Assembly: GCA_965652645.1 (NCBI GenBank) | Contig: CBFGXE010000010.1 | Location: forward strand, 1 to 64,000 | Source: ZC4RG30 sp965652645 | Lineage (GTDB): Bacteria > Pseudomonadota > Gammaproteobacteria > Steroidobacterales > Steroidobacteraceae | Reading direction: 5' to 3' | DNA: 64,000 nt | Part shown: one piece after another, positions 8,406 through 16,221 of the stretch | How the letters are laid out: the number at the start of each line of letters is the position of its first letter | Numbering within the stretch: position 1 is the stretch's first letter | Program-made: the position numbers and the translations under genes | Notes under the pieces: model-generated | Seen by the model: the letters and a program-made list of their open reading frames with translations, nothing else | Database searches by the model: none | What the model was told of the DNA's origin: nothing

Positions 8406-9626
8406 CTACGCCACTACCGCCGGCTTCGCGCCCACATGCTGCAGGTAACGCACGGTGATCACTTCCACCAGCTTGCGCGCCAGCTCCGTCTTTGCGCCTG
8501 ACCCCAGCTCCTGCTTGCCGCCACCGGGCCAGTACAGCGTGATGGCATTGTCATCGCGCTCGAAACACTTGGTCTCGCCCACCTCGTTGGCGGCGATCAG
8601 GTCCAGCCGCTTGCGCTCCAGCTTCGAGAGCGCGTGTTTCTCGACGTCGTTCGTCTCGGCGGCGAATCCCACCATGTAGGGACGGTCGGCGCGCGCGGCC
8701 ACGGTGGCAAGAATGTCCACCGTGCGTTCCATGCGCACTTCCAGCGTGTCGCTCACCTTCTTGATCTTGCTGCCCGCCGGCTCGGCCGGACGGTAGTCGG
8801 CCACGGCGGCGGTACCAATGAAGATGTCGGTGCCGGCAAGCTCGGCCTGCACGGCTTCATACATCTGCTGCGCGCTTTCCACGCACACGCGGCGCACGCC
8901 TGCCGGCACCGGAAGGTTCACCGGCCCGCTGACCATCACCACTTCGGCGCCACGCTCGCGCGCGGCCTGCGCCACGGCGTAGCCCATCTTGCCGGAGCTG
9001 CGGTTGCTGATGAACCGCACCGGATCGATGGCCTCGCGCGTGGGGCCGGCGGTGACCAGCACCTTGCGACCCTTGAGCGGACCTTCGGCCGGCAGCACGG
9101 AGAACACGTTGTTCGCGATCTCCACCGGCTCCAGCATGCGCCCCTCGCCCACTTCGCCGCAGGCCTGGCTGCCGCTGTCGGGACCGAACACATGCACGCC
9201 GCGCGCACGCAGCGTGGCGATGTTGGCCTGCGTGGCGGCGTTGGCCCACATCACGCGGTTCATCGCCGGCGCAACGGCCAGCGGTGCGCTGGTGGCAAGG
9301 CACACGGTATTCAGCAGGTTGTCGGCCATGCCGTGCGCAAGCTGCGCGATGAAGTCGGCGGTGGCCGGCGCGATCAGCACGAAGTCTGCCCAGCGCGCCA
9401 GCTCGATGTGGCTCATCGCACGCTCGGCGTTCTCATCCCACAGGTCGCTGCGCACCTCGCGGCCGGAGACGGCCTGGAAGGTGAGCGGCTGCACGAACTC
9501 GCGCGCGCCGGCGGTCATCACGACCTGCACCTGCGCGCCGCGATCGGTGAGGCGCCGCACGACGTCGGGGCCCTTGTAGGCCGCGATGCCGCCGGTGACG
9601 CCAAGCAGGATGCGTTTGCCGCTCAT
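8406..9626 (-). CDS. coaBC: Bifunctional phosphopantothenoylcysteine decarboxylase / phosphopantothenate-cysteine ligase
   Basis: CoaBC makes 4'-phosphopantetheine for coenzyme A. CoaB joins cysteine to 4'-phosphopantothenate using CTP, and FMN-dependent CoaC decarboxylates the product. The 406-residue protein is complete. The CoaC half begins RILLGVTGGIAAYKGPDVV and carries the catalytic-His segment MSHIELARWAD, the APAMNRVMW motif and ACGEVGEGRM with the essential cysteine. The CoaB half begins near residue 190 with KVLVTAGPTREAIDPVRF and SNRSSGKMG, and keeps the lysine segment KIKKVSD. It is transcribed divergently from radC. Another coenzyme A gene, coaD, lies about 5 kb away. Confidence 0.97.
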   Translation of the reverse strand: MSGKRILLGVTGGIAAYKGPDVVRRLTDRGAQVQVVMTAGAREFVQPLTFQAVSGREVRSDLWDENAERAMSHIELARWADFVLIAPATADFIAQLAHGMADNLLNTVCLATSAPLAVAPAMNRVMWANAATQANIATLRARGVHVFGPDSGSQACGEVGEGRMLEPVEIANNVFSVLPAEGPLKGRKVLVTAGPTREAIDPVRFISNRSSGKMGYAVAQAARERGAEVVMVSGPVNLPVPAGVRRVCVESAQQMYEAVQAELAGTDIFIGTAAVADYRPAEPAGSKIKKVSDTLEVRMERTVDILATVAARADRPYMVGFAAETNDVEKHALSKLERKRLDLIAANEVGETKCFERDDNAITLYWPGGGKQELGSGAKTELARKLVEVITVRYLQHVGAKPAVVA

Positions 9627-9737
9627 AGGGACAAATTCTGGGAGCGGGGTGGCCGCTTTTCCATGCAGTTGTGGAGATTTGCTTATCCAGAAGCGACGCG
9701 AACCGGCTCACACTTGGCCGCCTGGAGGGGCTTGCGG

Positions 9738-10412
9738 ATGGCGATACGCGACTGGCCGGCGGAAGAACGTCCCCGGGAAAAACTGATCCTGCACGGGGCG
9801 GACCGGCTCACCGATGCCGAGCTGCTGGCGGTGCTCTTTGGCAGCGGCTGCCGGGGCAAAAGCGCGGTGGAGCTGGGCGGGGAGCTCATCCGCCAGTTCG
9901 GTTCGCTCCGTGGACTGATGTCCGCGGACCGGGGAAAGTGCAGCAACACCCCGGGACTGGGGCACCGGCGTTACACCATGATGCAGGCCGCGCTGGAGCT
10001 GTCCCGCCGGCACTTCCAGCAGGAGGCCGCAGCGGGCCCGCTGCTGGGCTCACCGGCGGCCACCCGGGTGTTCCTGGTGGCCCGGCTGCGCGATCTGCCC
10101 TACGAGGTGTTCTGCGCCCTGTTCCTGGACAACCGGCACCGGCTGATCGCCTTCGACGAGCTGTTCCGGGGCACCATCGACGGGGCCAGCGTGCACCCCC
10201 GGGAGGTGGTCCGGCAGGCGCTTTGCCGCAATGCAGCAGCGGTGATCCTGGCCCACAACCACCCCTCCGGGGTGGCCGAGCCCAGCCAGGCGGACGAGCT
10301 GATCACCCTGCGGCTGCGCGATGCCCTGGGGCTGGTCGACATCCGGGTGCTGGACCACCTGATCGTGGGCGACAGCCGCTGCGTGTCACTGGCCGAGCGG
10401 GGCGTGCTCTAG
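9738..10412 (+). CDS. radC: RadC family JAB-domain protein
   Basis: The 224-residue protein starts MAIRDWPAEERPREKLILHG, with GGAGGGG 7 bases upstream; the much longer open frame upstream is antisense to coaBC. An N-terminal helix-hairpin-helix-like region (TDAELLAVLFGSGCRGKSAV) precedes the MPN+/JAB metal site, with the HxHPSG motif in LAHNHPSGVAEPSQAD. Despite its name, a role for RadC in DNA repair is disputed, and the JAB domain resembles a metallo-isopeptidase. The order coaBC/radC/rpmB/rpmG is conserved in many gammaproteobacteria. Nothing looks unusual in the coding sequence. Confidence 0.93.
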   Translation: MAIRDWPAEERPREKLILHGADRLTDAELLAVLFGSGCRGKSAVELGGELIRQFGSLRGLMSADRGKCSNTPGLGHRRYTMMQAALELSRRHFQQEAAAGPLLGSPAATRVFLVARLRDLPYEVFCALFLDNRHRLIAFDELFRGTIDGASVHPREVVRQALCRNAAAVILAHNHPSGVAEPSQADELITLRLRDALGLVDIRVLDHLIVGDSRCVSLAERGVL

Positions 10413-10447
10413 GGGCGCCACCCCGGCCCTTGCCCGGGTGGCGCCCC
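10412..10447. repeat. Perfect 12-bp inverted repeat after radC
   Basis: GGGGCGCCACCC (10412-10423) pairs perfectly with GGGTGGCGCCCC (10436-10447) around a 12-base loop. It starts on the last base of the radC stop. No T-run follows directly, so it is not a standard intrinsic terminator. Its right arm covers most of the spacer of the proposed rpmB promoter. Confidence 0.6.
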
Positions 10448-10459
10448 GGCTGGTATAAA
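10430..10459 (+). promoter_or_regulatory. Candidate sigma-70 promoter for rpmB-rpmG
   Basis: TTGCCC (10430-10435) and TATAAA (10454-10459) are separated by 18 bases, about 65 bases before the rpmB start. The hexamers fit a housekeeping promoter. The spacer overlaps a strong inverted repeat. Confidence 0.5.
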
Positions 10460-10524
10460 GCACGCCCTTTTTTGGCTCCCTGCCTCCGGCCGGGCGCCGC
10501 AACTGGAACCCTAAGGATTTCGCC

Positions 10525-10761
10525 ATGTCCCGCGTCTGCGAAGTGACCGGCAAGCGCCCGGCGGTCGGCAACACCGTCTCGCATGCCAACAACAAGAAGA
10601 AGCGCCGCTTCCTGCCCAACCTGCATGAGCAGCGTTTCTGGCTCGAAGAAGAGAAGCGCTGGATCAAGCTGCGCGTCTCCAGCCGGGGCCTGCGCACCAT
10701 CGAGAAGAACGGCATCGAGGCCGTGATCGCCAAGCTGCGCGCCTCGGGCGCGTCGGTCTGA
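10525..10761 (+). CDS. rpmB: 50S ribosomal protein L28
   Basis: The 78-residue protein starts MSRVCEVTGKRPAVGNTVSH and continues with NNKKKRRFLPNL and VSSRGLRTIEKNGIEAV, the full L28 pattern. L28 is a structural protein of the large ribosomal subunit. The length matches the family, and the gene is followed 10 bases later by rpmG, the usual operon. The ATG is preceded by CCTAAGGATTTCGCC, an AAGGA ribosome site. Confidence 0.98.
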   Translation: MSRVCEVTGKRPAVGNTVSHANNKKKRRFLPNLHEQRFWLEEEKRWIKLRVSSRGLRTIEKNGIEAVIAKLRASGASV

Positions 10762-10771
10762 GGATCCCACC

Positions 10772-10927
10772 ATGCGCGAGAAAGTGAAGCTGCTGTCCAC
10801 GGCCAACACCGGCCATTTCTACGTGGCGATGAAGAACAAGCGCCTGCATCCGGAAAAGCTGGAGACGAAGAAGTACGACCCGGTGGTGCGCAAGCATGTC
10901 ACCTACAAGGAAACCAAGATCAAGTAA
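10772..10927 (+). CDS. rpmG: 50S ribosomal protein L33
   Basis: The 51-residue protein is MREKVKLLSTANTGHFYVAM, then KNKRLHPEKLETKKYDPVVR and KHVTYKETKIK, a complete L33. It is the version without the zinc-binding CxxC pairs found in some L33 paralogues, so it should not be zinc-dependent. The gene lies 10 bases after rpmB and is followed by an intrinsic terminator. Confidence 0.98.
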   Translation: MREKVKLLSTANTGHFYVAMKNKRLHPEKLETKKYDPVVRKHVTYKETKIK

Positions 10928-10961
10928 GCGGCCATCTCCAGCCACTTGCTAGTCCGCGCAG

Positions 10962-10990
10962 AACCCGCCTCGGCGGGTTTTGCGTTTTGT
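10962..10990 (+). terminator. Intrinsic terminator after rpmG
   Basis: The stem AACCCGCC...GGCGGGTT (best folded as CCCGC-CTCG-GCGGG) is followed by the T-rich tail TTTTGCGTTTTG. It lies 35 bases after the rpmG stop and should end the rpmB-rpmG transcript. Confidence 0.85.
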
Positions 10991-11067
10991 GGGCCCGGCA
11001 AACCGTCGGGTGCAGGCAGCCGGCGACTTCTGGACAGCCCTGCCGCCGGTGCGATACTGCGGCGGAC

Positions 11068-11883
11068 ATGCCTGAACTGCCGGAAGTCGAGACCACCGCG
11101 CGCGGCATCGCGCCGCATGTCACCGACCGCACCATCATCCGCCTGCCCGTGCACCAGCCGCGCCTGCGCTGGCGCGTGCATTCGCGCCTGCCGGCGTGGG
11201 CCGAGGGGCAGCGCATCCATGCCGTGCAGCGGCGCGCCAAGTACCTGCTGCTGCGCCTGGACAAGGGCCACCTGATGCTGCACCTGGGCATGTCCGGCAG
11301 CCTGCGCGTGCTGCCGGTGAGCACGGCGCGCGAGGCGCATGACCACTTCGACGTGGAGCTGGACTCGGGCTGGACGCTGCGCTTCAACGACCCGCGCCGC
11401 TTCGGCAGCCTGCACCATCTCACCGGCGATCCGGCCGAGCATCCCCTGCTGAAGAAGCTGGCGCCGGAGCCGCTGGACGAGGCCTTCGATGCCGACTACC
11501 TGCATGGCGTGCTGCGCCGGCGGCGGGTGGCGGTGAAGCTGGCCATCATGAACAGCCAGCTCGTGGTGGGGGTGGGGAACATCTATGCCAGCGAGGCGCT
11601 GTTCCGCGCCGGCATCCGCCCGGGGCGCGCGGCGCGGTCGCTGACGCGGGCCGAGTGCGCCGCGCTGGCCGATGCCATCAAGGCCGTGCTGGCGGAGGCC
11701 ATCCTGGCCGGGGGCACCACGCTGCGCGACTACGTGGGTGCGGGCGGGGAGCCGGGATACTTCAAGCAGAAGCTGTTCGTGTACGGCCGGGCGGGCGTCG
11801 GCTGCCTGCGCTGCGCCTCGGTGGTGAAGCAGCGCGTGCAGGGGCAGCGCGCCACATACTGGTGTCCCACCTGCCAGCGGTGA
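11068..11883 (+). CDS. mutM: Formamidopyrimidine-DNA glycosylase
   Basis: MutM/Fpg removes 8-oxoguanine and formamidopyrimidines and cleaves the abasic site through beta,delta-elimination. The 271-residue protein begins MPELPEVETTARGI, where the Pro after processing of Met is the catalytic nucleophile and Glu the next catalytic residue. It keeps the conserved lysine region RRAKYLLLRL, HLGMSGSLRV, the VGNIYASEALFRAGI helix-two-turn-helix, and a C-terminal zinc finger with two CxxC pairs (CLRCASV and CPTCQR). The start is fixed by the conserved N-terminus. An AlkA-type glycosylase follows 20 bases later, so the two base-excision genes may be co-transcribed. Confidence 0.97.
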   Translation: MPELPEVETTARGIAPHVTDRTIIRLPVHQPRLRWRVHSRLPAWAEGQRIHAVQRRAKYLLLRLDKGHLMLHLGMSGSLRVLPVSTAREAHDHFDVELDSGWTLRFNDPRRFGSLHHLTGDPAEHPLLKKLAPEPLDEAFDADYLHGVLRRRRVAVKLAIMNSQLVVGVGNIYASEALFRAGIRPGRAARSLTRAECAALADAIKAVLAEAILAGGTTLRDYVGAGGEPGYFKQKLFVYGRAGVGCLRCASVVKQRVQGQRATYWCPTCQR

Positions 11884-11902
11884 TGCCGGGGAATTTTCAG
11901 GG

Positions 11903-12679
11903 ATGAAGGCCAGATTACTGCGACATTTCGCTACAAAGGACCCTGTAGTCGCATCGATTGTTTCAGTATCGACCACATACGATCTGCACCGGAAGCCGGA
12001 ACGGACGGTGTTCGAGACGCTGGCGAGATCCATCGCCAGCCAGCAGCTGTCGGGAGTTGTCGCCGGCAAGATCATCGGGCGGCTCATCGAACTGCATGGC
12101 GGCAGCTTTCCCACGCCGCAGCAGGTTGCCGCTGCCACACCCCGGTCGCTGCGCGCGGTCGGCTTCTCCTTTGCCAAGATCGCGGCGCTGAAAGACCTGG
12201 CGAGCCACGTGCTGGATGGAAGGCTGCCGTCCGACGAAGTGCTGGCCGCCATGGGCGACGAAGAGGTCATCGAACGCTGCGTGGCTGTTCGCGGCGTGGG
12301 ACCGTGGACGGCGCAGATGCTGCTGATGTTCCACTTCGGCCGGCCGGACGTGATGCCTGCCGATGACTACGGTGTGCGCAATGGCTTCCGCCTGGCCTAC
12401 GGGCTGAAGGGACTGCCGAAACCCGGGGCATTGCTGGCCTATGCGGAACGCTGGCGGCCGTATCGCTCGGCCGGTGCCTGGTACCTCTGGCGCGCGGTGG
12501 AACTGCACCAGCAGGGGTTGCTGCCGAAGCGGGCAGGCCGGGCGCCACGGATCGAGGTCGTGCTGCCCAAGCCGGCGCCGGCAAGGAAGCCGGCAGGGAA
12601 GGCAAAGAAGGCGAAGCAGCCCGGCAAGGCCAGGCAGCTGCTCAGTAAGGCAGCGCGGGCACTTCGGCGACCACGATAG
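11903..12679 (+). CDS. DNA-3-methyladenine glycosylase II (AlkA-like, HhH-GPD)
   Basis: This enzyme of the HhH-GPD superfamily removes alkylated bases such as 3-methyladenine. The 258-residue protein has SIASQQLSGVVAGKIIGRL, the helix-hairpin-helix CVAVRGVGPWTAQMLLMFHF and the catalytic Asp in MPADDYGVRNG. It lacks the N-terminal domain of E. coli AlkA, as many short AlkA/MAG proteins do. The C-terminal 40 residues are a Lys/Ala/Pro/Arg-rich tail, probably disordered and DNA-binding (inference). The 3' end overlaps the convergent ankyrin gene by 38 bases. It sits just after mutM. Confidence 0.93.
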   Translation: MKARLLRHFATKDPVVASIVSVSTTYDLHRKPERTVFETLARSIASQQLSGVVAGKIIGRLIELHGGSFPTPQQVAAATPRSLRAVGFSFAKIAALKDLASHVLDGRLPSDEVLAAMGDEEVIERCVAVRGVGPWTAQMLLMFHFGRPDVMPADDYGVRNGFRLAYGLKGLPKPGALLAYAERWRPYRSAGAWYLWRAVELHQQGLLPKRAGRAPRIEVVLPKPAPARKPAGKAKKAKQPGKARQLLSKAARALRRPR

Positions 12680-14165
12680 GCCGCGCACCCGGCGGCAGGG
12701 GCGGCGCATCCGGGGATTCATGCGTCGCACCCAGTTTGCGCAGCGCTGCGGCCATCTCGTTCTTCGGCGCGGGCGCATTCTCGAGGAAACCCAGGCGGTA
12801 GCGGCCCATGGCGTAATCCAGCGGCGTCTTGCCGTCGGCATCCTCGGCGTTCACGTCGGCACCGGCATCCTTCAGCACCTGCGCCAGGTTCGGCCAGCCC
12901 TGCAGCGCCGCGCCGTGCATGGCGGTCTCGCCCACGTAGCAGTCGGGGATCACCACGTAACCAGTACAGCGGATTTCCCCCTGCCGGCCACCCGGCGGCT
13001 TGTAGCCGGCGGCGTTGACGTTGGCGCCGGCCGCCAGCAGCAGCTTCACCGCCGCGATGGCCTGCTCCTCGCCGTAGTTGCCGCCGCGGGTGGGCACGGC
13101 GCGGCCGCGCGTGGCGCCGGCGGCGACGATCAGCGGCGTATGGCCGTAGGCATTGGGCAGGTCCACCATTGCGCCGGCGTCGAGCAGCGCCTGCATGGCC
13201 GGCAGGTCGGCGGCCTTGGCGGCCCGCAGCAACGGCGTGGCGCCATGGTCGATGGCGGGATCGGCCAGCCGATCCTGGGACACCATGCGGTAGGGTGGAC
13301 GCAGCTTCAGCTGCGCATTGGGATTGGCGCCGCGGGCCAGCAGCAGGCGGATGATGTCCATGCCGGTGGCGCTGTCCATGGTGGGCAGTTCGATGCGCGC
13401 GCCGGTGGGCAGCGTGTTCATGTCCACCGCCATGTACAGCGGCGTCTGGCCCCACCAGTCCCAGGTGTGCACGTCCGCGCCGGATTCGATGAGCAGCTGC
13501 GCGGTGTCCCAATGGCCGTTCATCAGCGCCAGCAGCAGCGCGGTGGTGCCGTCGGGGTCAGCGAAATTGATGTCGGCGCCGGCGGCCAGCAGCGCACGCA
13601 CGCTGTCGATGTGTCCGTCGCGCGCGGCGAAGAGCAGCGCGGACATGCCACCGCGGTTCAGGTCCTTGGGGCGTTCCTCGGCGGTCATGCGGCGCGGCCA
13701 GTCGCGCACGGCCGAACGCGCGTTCACGTCGGCGCCCTTCGAGGCCAGGTAGCGGATCATCTGCGGCTGGTTCTGCGCCGCCGCCCAGATCAGCGCGGTC
13801 TGGCCGCCCCAGCCCTCGCGGGCATCCACCCGTGCCCCGGCCTTCACCAGCAGCTTCGCCGCTTCGACATTGCCGGTGCGGGCCACGATCATCAGCGCGG
13901 TCTCGCCCTCGGCATTGGCCTGGCGGGGATTTGCGCCGGCATCCAGCAGCAGCCTGAGCACGGCGGTGTCGCCGCGGCGGGCGGCCTCGAACAGGGGCGT
14001 GGCGCCAAAGTCGTTGGCCGCGTCGGGATCGGCGCCGGCCTTCAGCAGCGCAGCCACGCGCGCGGCATCACCGCGATAGGCCGCCTCGAGCAGCGGCGTG
14101 CTGTCGGCAGCCAGCGCCGTCGTCGCGCAGAACCACAATGCCAGGGGAATCAGCCCGCGGGCCAT
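12642..14165 (-). CDS. Exported ankyrin-repeat protein
   Basis: The 507-residue protein starts with a signal peptide (MARGLIPLALWFCATTALAA), so it is probably periplasmic. The rest is a run of about ten ankyrin repeats from residue 22 on, with recurrent GATPLFEAARRGDTAVLRLL-type units and GADPDAAND or GANPNAQ turns. Ankyrin arrays bind other proteins; the partner is unknown. An insertion of about 30 residues containing two cysteines interrupts the repeats near residue 400 (GEIRCTGYVVIPDCYVGE). Downstream lies coaD, starting from a site inside rsmD. The gene converges on the AlkA-like gene, with a 38-base overlap. Confidence 0.9.
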   Translation of the reverse strand: MARGLIPLALWFCATTALAADSTPLLEAAYRGDAARVAALLKAGADPDAANDFGATPLFEAARRGDTAVLRLLLDAGANPRQANAEGETALMIVARTGNVEAAKLLVKAGARVDAREGWGGQTALIWAAAQNQPQMIRYLASKGADVNARSAVRDWPRRMTAEERPKDLNRGGMSALLFAARDGHIDSVRALLAAGADINFADPDGTTALLLALMNGHWDTAQLLIESGADVHTWDWWGQTPLYMAVDMNTLPTGARIELPTMDSATGMDIIRLLLARGANPNAQLKLRPPYRMVSQDRLADPAIDHGATPLLRAAKAADLPAMQALLDAGAMVDLPNAYGHTPLIVAAGATRGRAVPTRGGNYGEEQAIAAVKLLLAAGANVNAAGYKPPGGRQGEIRCTGYVVIPDCYVGETAMHGAALQGWPNLAQVLKDAGADVNAEDADGKTPLDYAMGRYRLGFLENAPAPKNEMAAALRKLGATHESPDAPPLPPGARPIVVAEVPALPY

Positions 14166-14167
14166 GT

Positions 14168-14653
14168 TCAGCCCTGCTGGCGCTTGCGGCGCAGCTCCGC
14201 GGTGACCAGCGGGTCGACGAACTGGCTGACGTCACCACCGTAGTGGGCGATCTCGCGCACCAGCGTGGAGGAGATGAAGGTGAACTGCTCCTGCGGCGTG
14301 AGGAACACGGTCTCGATGTCGGCCAGCAGCCGCCGCTGCATGTTGGCCAGCTGGAACTCGAACTCGAAGTCCGACACCGCGCGCAGGCCGCGCACCACGA
14401 TGCGGATCTTCTGCTCGCGCATGAACTCGGCGGTGAGGCCGTCATAACCCACCACCTCGACATTGGGGATGTCGGCCAGCACGCCACGCGCCAGCGCCAC
14501 GCGCTCCTCGTGCGTGAACATGGGCGTCTTGCCGGGGTTGGCGGCTACTGCCACCAGCACCTGGTCGAAGATGCTTGCGGCCCGCCGCACCAGGTCCTTG
14601 TGGCCATTGGTGACGGGATCAAATGTCCCCGGGTAAATCGCGCGGCGCGTCAT
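14168..14653 (-). CDS. coaD: Phosphopantetheine adenylyltransferase
   Basis: CoaD transfers AMP from ATP to 4'-phosphopantetheine, the fourth step of coenzyme A synthesis. The 161-residue protein starts MTRRAIYPGTFDPVTNGHKD, containing the T/HxGH nucleotidyltransferase motif (TNGH), and keeps RIVVRGLRAVSDFEFE and the ISSTLVRE motif. The length is standard. The ATG lies inside the rsmD 3' end (35-base overlap), the usual rsmD-coaD order. The ankyrin gene starts 2 bases after its stop, so all three are probably one leftward transcript. Confidence 0.97.
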   Translation of the reverse strand: MTRRAIYPGTFDPVTNGHKDLVRRAASIFDQVLVAVAANPGKTPMFTHEERVALARGVLADIPNVEVVGYDGLTAEFMREQKIRIVVRGLRAVSDFEFEFQLANMQRRLLADIETVFLTPQEQFTFISSTLVREIAHYGGDVSQFVDPLVTAELRRKRQQG

Positions 14654-15203
14654 GCAGCAGATGATACCCGACCTCACCGGCCTTCCCCGTGCGATGCACG
14701 GTCCAGCCGGCGGGCAGCGCGGGCAGATCGCTGCCGGCGGCACACTCCACATAACAGAAGCCACCCGGGGCCAGTATTTCCCGCTCGCCCAGCAGCCGCA
14801 CGGCCGGCGCCAGCAGGCCCGCATCGAAGGGCGGATCGAGGAACACCAGGTCGAAGCCGTGCCGGGGCTGCGAGCGCAGGAAGGCCAGCGCCTCGGAACG
14901 CTCGACGCGCGCCGCCACTGCGAAGCGTTCGGCCGTCTCGCGCAGCACCGCCAGCGCGGCGGCGTTCTGCTCCACCAGCACGGCAGAGGCCGCGCCGCGC
15001 GACAACGCCTCGAAACCCAGCGCACCGCTGCCGGCAAACAGGTCGAGCACACGCAGGCCGGCGATGTGCGGGGCCAGCCAGTTGAACAGCGTCTCGCGCA
15101 CGCGGTCGGGCGTGGGCCTGAGCCCGGGCACGTCGGGAATGCACCATTTGCGGCCACGCAGGCTGCCGCCGACGATGCGCAGTTCGCCAAAGGAGCGTTT
15201 CAT
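14619..15203 (-). CDS. rsmD: 16S rRNA (guanine-966 N2)-methyltransferase
   Basis: RsmD methylates G966 of 16S rRNA in the assembled 30S subunit. The 194-residue protein begins MKRSFGELRIVGGSLRGRKW and shows GLRPTPDRVRETLFNWL, SAM motif I DLFAGSGALGFEALSRGA and the catalytic DPPF in LVFLDPPFDAG. It is complete. The gene is divergent from ftsY: its start codon region carries the upstream sequences of ftsY, and one possible ftsY start overlaps it. It overlaps coaD downstream by 35 bases. Confidence 0.96.
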   Translation of the reverse strand: MKRSFGELRIVGGSLRGRKWCIPDVPGLRPTPDRVRETLFNWLAPHIAGLRVLDLFAGSGALGFEALSRGAASAVLVEQNAAALAVLRETAERFAVAARVERSEALAFLRSQPRHGFDLVFLDPPFDAGLLAPAVRLLGEREILAPGGFCYVECAAGSDLPALPAGWTVHRTGKAGEVGYHLLHDAPRDLPGDI

Positions 15204-15270
15204 GCGCGAAGCCTATTACAATGCGCGACTCCTTCCCGCCGCTTTTTCAGAGGGCGCCAGCAAGCAGTTC

Positions 15271-16221
15271 ATGGCCGAGTCGCAAGGATTCTTTGGCCGC
15301 CTGCGCGAGAAGCTCTCGCGCAGCGCGAATCGCCTCGCGGGGGATTTTGCCGGCCTGTTCCGTGGCCGCAAGATCGATGCCGAACTGCTCGACGACCTGG
15401 AGGCGCGCCTCATCGGGGCGGACATCGGCGTGGCGGCGACCACGTCCATCCTCGGGAAGCTGCGCGCCAGCGTGGCGCGCAGCGAGCTGGCGGATGCGGA
15501 TGCGCTGCTGGCCGTGCTGCGCAGCGAGCTGCTGGCCATCCTCAAGCCCTGCGCGAAGCCGCTGGTGGTCGCACGCGAGCGCCGCCCCTACACCGTGATG
15601 GTGGTGGGCGTGAATGGCTCGGGCAAGACCACCTCCATCGGCAAGCTGGCGCTGCGCCTCACGCAGGACGGGCACAAGGTGCTGCTGGCCGCGGGCGACA
15701 CCTTCCGCGCTGCCGCAGCCGAACAGCTGGATATCTGGGCCGAACGCAGCGGCGCGGAAATCGTGCAGCAGGCCGGCGGGGCCGATCCGGCGGCGGTGGT
15801 GTTCGACGCGCTGCGCGCCGCGCAGGCGCGCGGCTTCGACGTCTTCATCGCCGACACGGCCGGCCGCCTGCACAGCCAGGGCCACCTGATGGAGGAGCTG
15901 AAGAAGATCCGCCGCGTGCTCACGCGCGTGGACCCCGCGGCGCCGGATGAAGTGCTGCTGGTGCTCGATGCCAACCAGGGCCAGAACGCGCTGGCCCAGG
16001 CACGAGAGTTCCATGCCGCGGTGGGCGTCACCGGCCTGGTGCTCACCAAGCTCGATGGCACCGCGCGCGGCGGCATCGTGGTCGCCATCGCGCGCGAGCT
16101 GGGCCTGCCCATCCGCTTCATCGGCATCGGCGAGCAGCCGGGCGACTTCGGCGAATTCGATCCCGAGGCCTTCGTCGATGCGCTGCTGGGCGGCGCAGCC
16201 GGTGTAAAGTCCACGGCATGA
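15271..16221 (+). CDS. ftsY: Signal recognition particle receptor FtsY
   Basis: FtsY is the membrane-associated SRP receptor GTPase that delivers ribosome-nascent chain complexes to SecYEG. From the ATG at 15271 it is 316 residues, starting MAESQGFFGRLREKLSRS, the usual beginning of the N domain. GTPase motifs follow: GVNGSGKTTSIGKLA (G1), DTFRAAAAEQL, DTAGRLHSQ (G3) and TKLDGTARGG (G4). The acidic A domain of E. coli FtsY is absent, as in many bacteria. An in-frame ATG at 15202 has a good AGGAG site 6 bases upstream and would add 23 residues. TATTACAAT at 15214-15222 looks like a -10 element, which favours the later start. It overlaps ftsE by ATGA. Confidence 0.93.
   Translation: MAESQGFFGRLREKLSRSANRLAGDFAGLFRGRKIDAELLDDLEARLIGADIGVAATTSILGKLRASVARSELADADALLAVLRSELLAILKPCAKPLVVARERRPYTVMVVGVNGSGKTTSIGKLALRLTQDGHKVLLAAGDTFRAAAAEQLDIWAERSGAEIVQQAGGADPAAVVFDALRAAQARGFDVFIADTAGRLHSQGHLMEELKKIRRVLTRVDPAAPDEVLLVLDANQGQNALAQAREFHAAVGVTGLVLTKLDGTARGGIVVAIARELGLPIRFIGIGEQPGDFGEFDPEAFVDALLGGAAGVKSTA

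Noticed and set aside
8634..9737. Long plus-strand open frame upstream of radC
   Set aside because: It is antisense to coaBC; the RadC family start at 9738 has a good ribosome site.
12441..14243. 600-codon plus-strand open frame
   Set aside because: Antisense to the ankyrin gene; its Gly/His/Arg-rich sequence has no domain.
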